Part shown: piece after piece, positions 44,503 to 53,534 of the stretch
Layout: each line of letters begins with the position of its first letter
Numbering within the stretch: position 1 is the stretch's first letter
Source of the DNA: Ancylomarina longa
Lineage (GTDB): Bacteria > Bacteroidota > Bacteroidia > Bacteroidales > Marinifilaceae
Length of the DNA stretch: 64,000 nt
Assembly: GCF_003996985.1 (NCBI RefSeq)
Contig: NZ_RJJX01000001.1
Location: 124,001 to 188,000 of the forward strand
Direction of reading: 5' to 3'
The notes under the pieces: model-generated
Seen by the model: only the letters and a program-made list of their open reading frames with translations
Databases searched by the model: none
Told to the model about the DNA's origin: nothing
Made by a program: the position numbers and the translations under genes

Positions 44503-46593
44503 TTAGAATCCCAACCAATACTTTTTCAAAAACCATTCCAATATCATCAATATGATAATAAAAATCAATATAAATAATAAATCTATTATTTTCCCTAACG
44601 AGATTTTCTCCGAAAGAATAGGTTTTGGATTTTCAATTTTCATAAAAAAATCAAAAACTTTATCCAATTCATTCCCTTCGAAATACTTTCCATTAGTGCC
44701 TTTTGAAATTTGTTGAAGCAAAGCTTTATCCACCTGAAGATTCTTTGATTCGGTGTTATTGTTTCTTACAATAAACTCTCCTTGTTGCTTCAAATTGCTC
44801 TCATCATCCGCTAAAACCTGATATTTATATCTTCCGGCATCAAGAAATGGTATGGATAATTTATAAGCTAAATGACTCTTTTGAAATTGATATTGAAAAG
44901 TTTTATCATCCTTATTTTTTAAAACAAGCACAAGATTGCTTTTGTTGTTGAGTTGATAACTTTTGTTATAAAGTTCAGCTTCTATATTAATATCTTCTCC
45001 TTCAAAATAATCATTTGAATGCCTTATTATCAGTCTATCTCTATTTGAGTCAATTGCCAGATATTGAACTATTTTATTTATTAAACTATTAAAATAGTCA
45101 TGTGAATAATTTAAACGATAGGAATAAAGTTTCCATCGCCAAAATCCTTCTCCAAAAATCCAAGCTATTTTTTCATTTCCAGAATTGGTAAAAGCAATTA
45201 AAGGAATTTTAGTTTGAATATTTTTGATTTTTTGATAGGCAAGAATATGGTATTCTGATTGAAATTGATAATCAGCCATCGGTGATAATAAAGGCGGCAA
45301 ACTCTCAAAGCTTTTCACCTGAGCATCCCCCAATTCAAATAAGGAAAATTTTTCATTTTGCAGATATAAGGATTGCTGAAAATTTCTCTTATAATCAATC
45401 AGATGAACGCCTAATTTAGCTTGATTCAAATAACTAATATCTGATTTAACACCGATAATAAAGAGACAAGGAATGTTTTTAAGCAACAGTTTTTGTATTA
45501 AATTTTTGTCTGAATTATTCAATGATGGAATCTGATAGAATACCAATAGATTTACATCCTTCAATACAGGTGTTTCTTTAGAAACATCAACCAATTGGGT
45601 AGAAAAATTTTTATTTTCTTCTATCGCAGATCGCAGAGCAGCTAAATCAGGGTGATATTGGTCATAGCAAATGGCGATATTTCGTTTTGTGTCCAGGACA
45701 TCAACCACAAAATCAGCTTTATTATTTTTTAATGAATACTCCTTTACCTTGGATTGAATAAGAACATTAAATTGTTGTAAGCCTTTTTTATCAGACTTAA
45801 CTAAATATTCTTTTTCTAAATAGAATGTATTCTGATCTGTCCTTACTTCATCTCGTATTAAAACTTTACCCCTATTCTTGATCGTAATGGAAAATTTTTC
45901 ACCTTTAAGATTCAATGCTTTGATACCAACTCTAACCGCTTGGTTCGTATTTACAAATCCAATCTGGTTGCTCTTAATCGAAGAGATCAAAACATCAACC
46001 ATTCTGGAAGTATCACCAAGTTGAATCGTATGTATAGGAAAATCTAGGTCTGCTAATTGATATCTGGGATTTCCTCCTGAATTATAAATTCCATCACTTG
46101 CCAACAAAACCTGAACATCAGGTAAACTAGAATAATTATCCTTTAAAAACTCAATTAGTTGAGAATAATTCGTGGTTGTTGCATTATAATTCAACTTCGA
46201 CCACGGCTGCACACGACTTCCAAATTCAATTTTATGAATCTCATATCTAGAATTCATTTCCTGCAATAAGGAATCAATCCTGTGTGGATAAACATTCTTA
46301 TAAAAGGAAGTATCGCGATGATATAATATCGATTTTGAATTATCCTGAGCAAATATTAAAATTGGCTTATGGGAAATATAGCTCTTGTGCTTTATTACTG
46401 GTTGTAGTAGAAGCAGAAACATTAATAAAATTGCTAAGAATCGCAGTCCTGCCAACACTAATAGTTGCAGTTTTGACAATTCATTTTTTAATCTGTTTTT
46501 AAAGAAATATTGCCAATACACTATTCCAAAAGCTATTAGAATAAAAAGCAATATCCACCAGTAAGAGTGTCCGGAAACAAAGGAAATATTCAA
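44503..46593 (-). CDS. Large membrane protein with periplasmic VWA-like domain
   Basis: Two membrane helices at the N-terminus (about residues 10-28 and 45-63) and one at the very C-terminus ('LLFILIFIIILMILEWFLKK') bracket a 580-residue extracytoplasmic part. The segment 'ILIFAQDNSKSILYHRDT' and 'DVQVLLASDGIYNSGGNPRY' resemble a von Willebrand A/BatA-type fold, although the canonical DxSxS is changed to 'DNSKS'. The middle and C-terminal parts hold Ig-like segments ('GEDINIEAELYNKSYQLNNK'). Function is unknown. It is probably cotranscribed with the DUF6340 lipoprotein. Confidence 0.68.
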   Translation of the reverse strand: MNISFVSGHSYWWILLFILIAFGIVYWQYFFKNRLKNELSKLQLLVLAGLRFLAILLMFLLLLQPVIKHKSYISHKPILIFAQDNSKSILYHRDTSFYKNVYPHRIDSLLQEMNSRYEIHKIEFGSRVQPWSKLNYNATTTNYSQLIEFLKDNYSSLPDVQVLLASDGIYNSGGNPRYQLADLDFPIHTIQLGDTSRMVDVLISSIKSNQIGFVNTNQAVRVGIKALNLKGEKFSITIKNRGKVLIRDEVRTDQNTFYLEKEYLVKSDKKGLQQFNVLIQSKVKEYSLKNNKADFVVDVLDTKRNIAICYDQYHPDLAALRSAIEENKNFSTQLVDVSKETPVLKDVNLLVFYQIPSLNNSDKNLIQKLLLKNIPCLFIIGVKSDISYLNQAKLGVHLIDYKRNFQQSLYLQNEKFSLFELGDAQVKSFESLPPLLSPMADYQFQSEYHILAYQKIKNIQTKIPLIAFTNSGNEKIAWIFGEGFWRWKLYSYRLNYSHDYFNSLINKIVQYLAIDSNRDRLIIRHSNDYFEGEDINIEAELYNKSYQLNNKSNLVLVLKNKDDKTFQYQFQKSHLAYKLSIPFLDAGRYKYQVLADDESNLKQQGEFIVRNNNTESKNLQVDKALLQQISKGTNGKYFEGNELDKVFDFFMKIENPKPILSEKISLGKIIDLLFILIFIIILMILEWFLKKYWLGF

Positions 46594-46703
46594 TTCTTAG
46601 TAATTTTTAATACATACAAATTTAGAAAAACAAAAAAGCTTATTCCATTATAACAAATAGTATTTTGAAAAGAAAAAATCGCAAAACACCTAAATAATTG
46701 AAA

Positions 46704-47123
46704 TTACAAGGTGATATCCCCTTTGGAAATACTTTCATGAAGATCGCTCAATTGTTTTAAAGCGGCAGAACCATACCATGAATGAAGTTCCACTACCAAT
46801 CTACCTGCTTTTACTACAGGATCGCTTTCTGTCAAAGTTTTTGCCTCTTCTATGGTTTCTACATTAAAAATGTAAACGCCTCGAATTTCATCATCATCGA
46901 GAAATGGTACGGCCAATACAAACTTACTTTTCTTTAAAAGGCGACCAATATTCTCCAAATGAGCTTTTTGAAGTTTTTCAGCACTTTGCGAATCATGGTT
47001 TCTTTTGGAACTTTTTTTCAAAAGAGCTATTATATATTTACTCATCCCATATTGATCTGCTTGAAGTTCTTTTGCAAGCTTCGCATTAAATTTTGTAATA
47101 TTCTTCATTAATTGGATTTTCAT
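46704..47123 (-). CDS. YciI-like (YCII-related) domain protein
   Basis: The core 'KYIIALLKKSSKRN' to 'HLENIGRLLKKSKFVLAVPF', with 'VYIFNVETIEEAKTLTESDP' and 'VKAGRLVVELHSWYGSA', is the dimeric alpha-beta YCII fold with its His-Asp pair. YciI-type proteins are small enzymes or binding proteins of uncertain function. The start is ambiguous (47141, 47123 or 47108); MKIQLMKN at 47123 is preferred. It stands alone, with no operon partner. Confidence 0.75.
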   Translation of the reverse strand: MKIQLMKNITKFNAKLAKELQADQYGMSKYIIALLKKSSKRNHDSQSAEKLQKAHLENIGRLLKKSKFVLAVPFLDDDEIRGVYIFNVETIEEAKTLTESDPVVKAGRLVVELHSWYGSAALKQLSDLHESISKGDITL

Positions 47124-47141
47124 TTCACAAACTGGTATCAA

Positions 47142-47470
47142 ACCAACATCCTATTAAATTGTTGAAATATAGCATAAGCAACAGCATATAATTCAAATTT
47201 AGACGACCTATATTATTAACATATAAACAGTTTTAATTTACAATTTCAATTCGATAAAGGGATATAGCTAAAAATAGAAAAAACAAGATATAAAACTTTT
47301 AATCTTCTTTAACACTTATTTGCACCAATTAACCTGAATGCTTCTTATTTTTGTAACATACAAAGGAGAAAAGTAGTTTTTTCATTTAGTAGTAAATAGG
47401 GTTAAAAAAGTGAATAGTAAAAAAGTCGGGGTGGTTCCCGACTTTTTTGTTTTTATATATTTTACTCTTT
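47142..47470. other. 329-bp spacer with candidate small-RNA gene and terminator
   Basis: On the plus strand TATTTTTG (47346-47353) fits the -7 consensus and TTTG (47319-47322) lies 23 bp upstream. About 90 bp downstream is a strong hairpin with T-run. Between them there is no ORF with a start, so a short non-coding RNA of roughly 85-90 nt is possible, but the hairpin may simply end the minus-strand gene. Confidence 0.3.
47419..47448. terminator. Bidirectional hairpin terminator
   Basis: AAAAAAGTCGGG (47419-47430) pairs with CCCGACTTTTTT (47437-47448) around GTGGTT. A/T tracts on both sides make it work on either strand; on the minus strand it would end the 47598-48380 gene. Confidence 0.85.
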
Positions 47471-47587
47471 TCAAATTTTACTGCTGTATTTTAAACCGGG
47501 AGAGCTCATCATCTTTCCCAAAACAACCCCCTCTTCCAGACATAAAATTTCTGCGATTCTTTTAAATTCTTTAGAAGACTTACTCAC
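47471..47587 (-). CDS. 38-residue ORF, possible remnant or small gene
   Basis: Ten bases past the stop of the next gene a GTG-started frame encodes a balanced, gene-like sequence ('SKSSKEFKRIAEILCLEEGV' then 'VLGKMMSSPGLKYSSK'), which stops with TGA. The composition looks like the start of a small alpha-beta domain that has lost its C-terminal part, so it may be a truncated gene. Homology was not recognised. Confidence 0.35.
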   Translation of the reverse strand: MSKSSKEFKRIAEILCLEEGVVLGKMMSSPGLKYSSKI

Positions 47588-47597
47588 GATTAATGAA

Positions 47598-48380
47598 TTA
47601 AATATCAAATCCAGGACGAATAAAATCACGCGCCTCTGGAAAAATTTTCTCGACTAATGTTTTTAGGCCTGACAATAAAAGTAATATAGGCAACATACTA
47701 TCTTCTGATTCAGGGAATCTTTGTAGAAAGCAACTCCATGCATCAATTGATCTGTCAATGGAAACCAGAGCAACTTTTGCGGATGCAACACTATCATGTT
47801 GATAAAATTCATTTCCTGATTCCTCTGTATTCACCTTACTCCGTAGAGATCTAAAAAGTTTACTTGGAATAATAAATTGATACCAACGAATTATCTCATA
47901 AACATCAAAGATTTTTTGCTCCTCCTCTAACATATCTTCTTCATTGGTGAAATCAAAAATTTCTTTGAGGGTATTCACGCCAACATACAATAAGGATTCA
48001 AAATCTAAAAACCAGGCATCCACAAGTTCAGAATATTTATCCGCCTGCAACATTATCTGGCTCTTAAAAATTAATTCATCTTTTCTTTCTTCAACATCAG
48101 AATCAAAATCTATTGTTTCTTTTGGAAGTTCCATTCCCAAATCCTTTGCTGCCTGATGTAATAGTTCCATGCTTAATTGAAACATTTCATCTAAATTTTC
48201 CATTGCAGATGAAGCTTCTGATTCAGCATCTTCTAAATCTGGAACACCCTCCTCCATCATTTTGAAGTTAAGGCAATTACGAGTGAACTCACAACGCTCA
48301 CACCAACCGTCGCAGTAGTTGTAAATTCCAGGTATTAAATTTGGATTTTGAATTAATGCGAAGAGTAAATCTTTATTCAT
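47598..48380 (-). CDS. Uncharacterised protein with N-terminal four-cysteine motif
   Basis: The 260-residue soluble acidic protein begins with 'YNYCDGWCERCEFTRNC', a C-x3-C-x2-C-x5-C cluster that could bind zinc or an iron-sulfur cluster. The rest is predicted helical ('SAMENLDEMFQLSMELLHQA', 'VYEIIRWYQFIIPSKLFRSL'). I recognise no named family. It is monocistronic, with a terminator about 150 bp downstream beyond the short ORF. Confidence 0.75.
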   Translation of the reverse strand: MNKDLLFALIQNPNLIPGIYNYCDGWCERCEFTRNCLNFKMMEEGVPDLEDAESEASSAMENLDEMFQLSMELLHQAAKDLGMELPKETIDFDSDVEERKDELIFKSQIMLQADKYSELVDAWFLDFESLLYVGVNTLKEIFDFTNEEDMLEEEQKIFDVYEIIRWYQFIIPSKLFRSLRSKVNTEESGNEFYQHDSVASAKVALVSIDRSIDAWSCFLQRFPESEDSMLPILLLLSGLKTLVEKIFPEARDFIRPGFDI

Positions 48381-48806
48381 TTATCGTAGTGGTCTTAATT
48401 TTATTCTTTACTAAAAAGATTTGCAATTAAATTCACAAAGTTTTTCATTACAAAACCTTTCTCTTTCCTTTTAACATCTAACAATTACATATACTGTTAG
48501 AGCTAGACTATTGTACTAGATATTGTTCATTTAGTTTCATTTATTCGGCATGATTTTTTAATTTAAATTAATTGATGAAAAGATATCCTGCAATGCAATA
48601 TATAGAATTATATGTGAAAATAATTATCGATAAAAAAAGTAATAGGTAATTCAGATCAATTACAAAATGCTAATCTATTATTTAAGTAATACAATTTTTT
48701 GAACTTAAGTGAAAGCCAATGAATAAGCCATAAATATGAATAAAAGCATTGAATTGTGTTGTTTTTTTAACATCTTTGTAATGATTCTAAACATACATCC
48801 TGTAAC
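48381..48806. other. 426-bp divergent intergenic stretch
   Basis: Very AT-rich sequence between two divergent uncharacterised genes. No convincing -33/-7 pair, repeat or RNA was found. A sequence one base off the -7 consensus (CATCTTTG, 48771-48778) lies close to the plus-strand start, but without a -33 partner. Confidence 0.4.
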
Positions 48807-49466
48807 ATGATAACAATTCCACAAGTTGTAGAAAAAATAATAAGCGCACAGCCTTTTTTAACAGAAGCCTTGGTTGAAGGTTTAATAAACATTTCTTCCC
48901 TTGCACGCAAAATTCAAAGCCAGGTAGAACAAAGTGTACAAAAACCTGTTAAAATCGGTGCAATAATAATGGCACTCAACAGATTAGCCCCTAGTCTGGA
49001 AGTAAAAATAAATCCAGGATTAAAAGATGTTATCACCAATGTTGGAGATATTATTGTAAGATCTCAATTAGCCGATTTCACTTATAAAAATTCGAATACT
49101 TTAATTGAAAAACACACAGAATTGTTAAAATCTATTGGCCCGAACCAAGAGTTTTTTTACACCATGGTACAAGGGGTATTTGAATCAAATCTTGTGGTTT
49201 CAAAATCTCTAAAGGAAAAAGTGGAAGATACTTTTGCTGGGGAATATTTAATTAGCAAGAGTGATAAATTATCCTCTGTAACTTTAAAATTACCGTCTTC
49301 CAACAGCCAACAACTTGGCTTTTACTACTATATCCTAAAAAGCATTGCTTGGGCAGGTATTAATATTCAAGAAGTTGTATCCACTACCAATGAATTTACA
49401 TTGGTGGTAAATGATGTTGATATAGATAAAACTTTTTCAGTTTTAAAAAACATGGGAAATCATTAA
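48807..49466 (+). CDS. Uncharacterised protein with ACT-like C-terminal domain
   Basis: The N-terminal half is helical and resembles a winged helix ('PFLTEALVEGLINISSLARK', 'VKIGAIIMALNRLAP'). The C-terminal 90 residues fit a pair of ACT-like beta-alpha-beta units ('SSVTLKLPSSNSQQLGFYYY', 'GINIQEVVSTTNEFTLVVND'), as in the regulatory domain of aspartate kinases, but no kinase domain is present. A small-molecule-sensing transcription factor is a reasonable guess. It converges with the YchJ-like gene, 18 bp between the stops. Confidence 0.72.
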   Translation: MITIPQVVEKIISAQPFLTEALVEGLINISSLARKIQSQVEQSVQKPVKIGAIIMALNRLAPSLEVKINPGLKDVITNVGDIIVRSQLADFTYKNSNTLIEKHTELLKSIGPNQEFFYTMVQGVFESNLVVSKSLKEKVEDTFAGEYLISKSDKLSSVTLKLPSSNSQQLGFYYYILKSIAWAGINIQEVVSTTNEFTLVVNDVDIDKTFSVLKNMGNH

Positions 49467-49484
49467 GACTTCCCGATTTTTATT

Positions 49485-49973
49485 TTATTTGTTCCTAAAA
49501 CAACATTTCTTATATTTCTTTCCACTCCCACAGTAACAGGGTTTATTTCTACCATGCAATTTTTCAGGTTTTTCATCCATGGAATACTCTCCGGAAACGT
49601 ACCTCCAACAACCATTCTCCTTTTGGAAAAATGATTTTTCATATAATTTTTGCCTTTTTCCTTCCTCGAGATATGTAGCCTGAAATTCAACATAACCTTC
49701 TACATCTAATATGTTGCCTTTTTCAGTATTTAACACTTCTAAACCCAGCCAATCCACCGATTTTGTCCAGTCCAAAATATTTTGTCTTTCTCCAATTGGG
49801 CGAGTTGTATCTGCATAGGTTAAGAGAATATAATCAACGTTTGCCATTACAAAGGCAGAATATCTACTTCGCATCAGTTCTTCTGCAGTCTTTGCTTTTC
49901 TCATTCCTGTATGCAAAGCCCCACAGCAATCTAAATATTTATCAGATTTACCACAATAACAATTAGTTTCCAT
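49485..49973 (-). CDS. YchJ-family protein (SEC-C motif, UPF0225)
   Basis: The protein has an N-terminal 'CYCGKSDKYLDCCGALHTG' and a C-terminal 'NKPCYCGSGKKYKKCC', two SEC-C zinc motifs flanking an NTF2-like domain ('AEELMRSRYSAFVMANVDYI', 'DWLGLEVLNTEKG'). The 162-residue length agrees with YchJ. The role in the cell is unknown. It is the last of three minus-strand genes (MFS transporter, 282-residue protein, YchJ), 12 bp after the middle gene. Confidence 0.92.
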   Translation of the reverse strand: METNCYCGKSDKYLDCCGALHTGMRKAKTAEELMRSRYSAFVMANVDYILLTYADTTRPIGERQNILDWTKSVDWLGLEVLNTEKGNILDVEGYVEFQATYLEEGKRQKLYEKSFFQKENGCWRYVSGEYSMDEKPEKLHGRNKPCYCGSGKKYKKCCFRNK

Positions 49974-49985
49974 GCTATTTTAATG

Positions 49986-50834
49986 TTAAAATTCACTAAA
50001 AAGGACATCCAACTTGTCAAAATCTTGCTCCCCAATTAGTCCTAAAAATAACGCAAAATTTGGTAGTACATTTTGTAAAGTATCTTTAATTTTAAACAAG
50101 GCGTTAAATTCTGTAATAAACTCAGCTCTCATATCAAAAGCGCTTACTAGTGTTTCATAGAATACACGAAATAGATTTTCCTGTAAGTACAACACCTGAT
50201 CATCAATGGAAATTACCTTTAACAAATTCATCAACAACTGAAAATCTTTCAACTCGATAGCAACTGCTAGTCCCTTGGTGTAATTTGCAAAAAGCATTTG
50301 CAAAGACTCTTTATCATTATATTCAGGAATAGGAACCGGCATAAATTTACAATCAGAAAAAGCCTGTAATGCCTCGTCTTTTTTGCCTGTTGTTAAAAGC
50401 ATAAAAGCCTTTACATTAATTAAACACAGGTGATAAAATGCCGTGTACTTATTTTCAGGTAAATCATGAAGAGCTTGATTCAATACAGCAATTCCATTTT
50501 CCATGGCGGTAATTATCTTCTCCTCTCCTCGTTTGAATGAATATTCAGCCATGAATTGCAAGGCCCAGTTCAACCCATATACCCATTTCCCTTCCTTGGA
50601 ACAAAAGGAATATCCTTTGCTGTATTCTTCGCCTACCTTAATTAACTCCCCAAACAAAGAAAAAGCAGATGCTCTTAACTGAAGGATTTCCAAATAATAT
50701 CCTGCATTCTCTTTTAACAATTCTACTGAATCATTATTTAAGAAAACTCGAATTAATCCAGCATCTTTCTTTTGAATTCCATTATTATATTCCTCAACAA
50801 GAGACTTATAAATCTGTTCCTTATTTTGTGTCAT
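49986..50834 (-). CDS. Uncharacterised helical-repeat protein
   Basis: 282 residues, soluble and almost entirely helical, with blocks suggesting TPR-like hairpins ('YLEILQLRASAFSLFGELIK', 'FYHLCLINVKAFMLLTTGKK', 'YTKGLAVAIELKDFQLLMNL'). No catalytic motif or signal peptide is seen. It sits between the MFS transporter gene (45 bp) and the YchJ gene (12 bp), so it is probably cotranscribed with them, but no shared function can be deduced. Confidence 0.72.
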   Translation of the reverse strand: MTQNKEQIYKSLVEEYNNGIQKKDAGLIRVFLNNDSVELLKENAGYYLEILQLRASAFSLFGELIKVGEEYSKGYSFCSKEGKWVYGLNWALQFMAEYSFKRGEEKIITAMENGIAVLNQALHDLPENKYTAFYHLCLINVKAFMLLTTGKKDEALQAFSDCKFMPVPIPEYNDKESLQMLFANYTKGLAVAIELKDFQLLMNLLKVISIDDQVLYLQENLFRVFYETLVSAFDMRAEFITEFNALFKIKDTLQNVLPNFALFLGLIGEQDFDKLDVLFSEF

Positions 50835-50879
50835 TTTATTATTTAATCAGATTTTTAATCCTTACTTCTTTTAAACTAT

Positions 50880-52016
50880 TTATTTTTTCACCTTTATTAA
50901 TTGCACAAATCCCAAAGAAATTATACTAACGATGGAACCTGCAATAAATGGTATTTGCCTATCAATCATCCATAACAAACCACCTAAAACAGGAATTACC
51001 ACAGCAGAGATATGGTTAATAGTAAAACCAACTGCCATTGATGGAGCTATATCTTTTGCATCACCAGTTTTCTGAAAATAGGTATTAATTCCCATCGAAA
51101 ATCCAAAGAAAATATGATCAATAATATATAAACCAGCAATAAACCAGGCATTCTCCACCCAAGCATAACCTAAAAACACAAAAATAAGACTAAAGTATTC
51201 CATACTAAGCATTATCCTTTCGCCCAATCGATTAATTCCCTTAGCAATAAAAGGAGAAATAAAATAGGTAATGATATTATTGATAACAAATAGAATAGCA
51301 ATATCCTTAACAGAGTAGTGAAATTTTTCAACCATCATAAAAACGGCAAAAACCACGAATACCTGACGACGTGCACCACTTAGAAAATTAAGTACATAAA
51401 ATAACCAATATTTCTTCCGCAGCACCATTCCTTTATTCTGAGGAGGTAAAGATTTATCTACAGGATTTAGGAAAAAGGCATAAATTCCAACGCAAAATAC
51501 GGCAGCTCCAATCAATACAAAACTTGCCTGAACCGATATGAATTGTGAAACAATCAGTATGAAAGCTCCCATCCCTATATTTGCCATGGCAGTCCAGCTT
51601 TTCTGTTTTGCAAAAACAATTGGAGATTGATTTATAGAGAAGTATTGCAAGGTTAATGATTTATTTGTGGTTTCGAAGTAATGAAAACCAACTGACATCA
51701 GAAATGTTGTAAATATTAATCCCAAAAAACTTGGAAAAAATCCTGTTAATGCAACACCAAGTCCAACCAATAATACCGCAATTGCTGACAATTTATGTTC
51801 CTTAATTATCAACAACAGGTACACAACGAGAAGTGCTAAAAACCCGGGGATTTCCCTTACAGATTGAATAACTCCAACCTGGAATCCATTAATACCAATA
51901 TCATCTACTGCAAAATTATTAAATAAGGTTCTCCATCCCTGATGTCCCGCCGTAGCCGCAATTACCAATAACATTAGATATTGGAACATTAGATTTCTTT
52001 TCAGTTCTTTTGTCAT
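50880..52016 (-). CDS. MFS transporter
   Basis: The 378-residue protein has about 12 membrane helices. Its halves begin 'NLMFQYLMLLVIAATAGHQG' and 'YWLFYVLNFLSGARRQVFVV'. Blocks such as 'GVIQSVREIPGFLALLVVYL' resemble the major facilitator superfamily, of a group without known substrate. It is slightly short for the family but complete. It heads a three-gene minus-strand unit and is divergent from the nitroreductase gene. Confidence 0.88.
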   Translation of the reverse strand: MTKELKRNLMFQYLMLLVIAATAGHQGWRTLFNNFAVDDIGINGFQVGVIQSVREIPGFLALLVVYLLLIIKEHKLSAIAVLLVGLGVALTGFFPSFLGLIFTTFLMSVGFHYFETTNKSLTLQYFSINQSPIVFAKQKSWTAMANIGMGAFILIVSQFISVQASFVLIGAAVFCVGIYAFFLNPVDKSLPPQNKGMVLRKKYWLFYVLNFLSGARRQVFVVFAVFMMVEKFHYSVKDIAILFVINNIITYFISPFIAKGINRLGERIMLSMEYFSLIFVFLGYAWVENAWFIAGLYIIDHIFFGFSMGINTYFQKTGDAKDIAPSMAVGFTINHISAVVIPVLGGLLWMIDRQIPFIAGSIVSIISLGFVQLIKVKK

Positions 52017-52168
52017 TTATAGCTTCATTTCCGAGTGAGTTTGCAAAGGTAGCAATTTGTTCTATTCTGTTTCTAATCTTTAGATTTTCAAAGATGAAAT
52101 CAGTTGTCATTTCTTATCTTGTGTGCAATAAGTCGAAATACCATTTAAAAATAAAAAACGTTTTAGCT

Positions 52169-52690
52169 ATGCAATTTTCACAATTAATTCTTCAAAGATA
52201 TTCTGTACGTTCTTATCAGCAAATGCCAGTGGAGAAAACTGAATTATTGAAGATTTTACAAGCTGGTCAATATGCTCCATCAGCTGCAAATAAACAGCCA
52301 TGGCATTTTATAGTTGTCCAAGAACAGAAAAATCATGAACAATTCTCTGAAATTTATCATCGAAATTGGTTTAAAAATGCGCCAGTCTATATTGTAATTT
52401 GTGCAGATCATGATCAGACCTGGAGAAGGCAGGAAGATGGCAAAAGTCATGGCGATATAGATGTTGCTATTGCCATTGATCATATGACTCTGCAAGCTAC
52501 CGAACTTGGTTTAGGAACCTGTTGGATTTGTAACTTTTTTGTAGAAAAATGTCGTGATTTTTTTCAACTTCCTCAACATATTGAGCCTATAGCAATTCTT
52601 TCTTTAGGATATCCTGCAGACGAAAAAAGACCTGATAAGCAGAGAAAATCATTAGAAGAAATTGTGCATTGGGAGAAATTTAGTTTATAA
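52169..52690 (+). CDS. Nitroreductase-family FMN oxidoreductase
   Basis: From ATG 52169 the protein reads 'LILQRYSVRSYQQMPVEKTE', 'AGQYAPSAANKQPWHFIVVQ' and 'GLGTCWICNFFVEKCRDFF', the FMN-binding motifs of the nitroreductase superfamily (173 residues). The open frame extends 53 codons upstream to 52010, but that extension is unlike the family, so the later start is used. Members reduce nitro compounds, quinones or flavins with NAD(P)H; the exact substrate is unknown. Confidence 0.92.
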   Translation: MQFSQLILQRYSVRSYQQMPVEKTELLKILQAGQYAPSAANKQPWHFIVVQEQKNHEQFSEIYHRNWFKNAPVYIVICADHDQTWRRQEDGKSHGDIDVAIAIDHMTLQATELGLGTCWICNFFVEKCRDFFQLPQHIEPIAILSLGYPADEKRPDKQRKSLEEIVHWEKFSL

Positions 52691-52796
52691 AGGAAAACCA
52701 CAACTATTCATTCGCCTACGATTTAGTTACAAAATAACATGCACATCAAAATTAATAAGGTTAAAAGTAGTGTTAAACCTTGGAATATAGTTAAAA

Positions 52797-52826
52797 AGAA
52801 AAAGAGAGGAAAAATCTCTCTTTTTT
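52797..52826. terminator. Terminator between convergent nitroreductase and crp/fnr genes
   Basis: AGAGAG (52803-52808) pairs with CTCTCT (52816-52821), flanked by A- and T-tracts that extend the stem. It can stop transcription from both sides. Confidence 0.65.
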
Positions 52827-52829
52827 ATA

Positions 52830-53534
52830 TCATCCAGTTTCACTTATTCGTTCCAGATGCCCAAAATCTAAAATCTTAACATTTCTTCCATCTAAAATTA
52901 TGATTTTTTCATTATGCAATTCTTTAAGAATTCGAATAGCACTATCCTTCGACATTCCTGTCAAATCCGCAATATCCTGTCTGGAAAGATGAATGTAAAA
53001 ATCAAGACTTTCATATATTCTATTGGATAAATATATTAATCCATCCGCTATTCTTCCATGCATTTGTTTCTGAGATAGGCTCACCATTTTATCAAACGAA
53101 AAGATCCCTCTTTGGGTACTCATTTTAATAAACTCCTCTGCAAAATCAGAATTACTTCTAATAGCTTTTTTAAAGGATTCTATTTCTAAAAAACAAGCAG
53201 TAACCTCATCTAAAGCAGCTATTGAGTAATGATGTCGATTATCAAAATACAAAGAAGCCTGACCAATAACTTCCCACGGTCGTATTATTCTAATAATTAA
53301 TTGTTTATCCTGAACACCTTCCACATACAACTTCGCAAGACCAGAAGTTAAAATAATAAGATGTGTTGCAGATGTTCCTTGTTTAAAAATAGTTTCACCA
53401 GATTTAAATTTTACTTCAAATCGATTAGCATTTAACTCGTCCAATTCACTTTGGGATAGTAAGCTTAATAAGGGAATTCGCATATTGCAATCAGTACAGT
53501 TTTTGCAATGATCCGATTTTGTAAATTTAGCCAT
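52830..53534 (-). CDS. Crp/Fnr-family transcriptional regulator with N-terminal cysteines
   Basis: The N-terminus carries 'DHCKNCTDCNMR' (three Cys, C-x2-C-x2-C). The cyclic-nucleotide-binding jelly roll follows ('FEVKFKSGETIFKQGTSATH', 'QLIIRIIRPWEVIGQASLYF'), then a helix-turn-helix with 'IHLSRQDIADLTGMSKDSAI'. FNR proteins use four cysteines for an oxygen-labile [4Fe-4S] cluster; only three lie in this short motif, and Cys further along ('VTACFLEI') could provide a fourth. It is divergent from the cytochrome genes at 53871, which makes it their likely oxygen- or redox-responsive regulator; this is inferred. Confidence 0.9.
   Translation of the reverse strand: MAKFTKSDHCKNCTDCNMRIPLLSLLSQSELDELNANRFEVKFKSGETIFKQGTSATHLIILTSGLAKLYVEGVQDKQLIIRIIRPWEVIGQASLYFDNRHHYSIAALDEVTACFLEIESFKKAIRSNSDFAEEFIKMSTQRGIFSFDKMVSLSQKQMHGRIADGLIYLSNRIYESLDFYIHLSRQDIADLTGMSKDSAIRILKELHNEKIIILDGRNVKILDFGHLERISETG

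Noticed and set aside
52010-52168. N-terminal extension of the nitroreductase
   Set aside because: The family begins at the ATG at 52169; the upstream part is untypical and lies over the promoter region.
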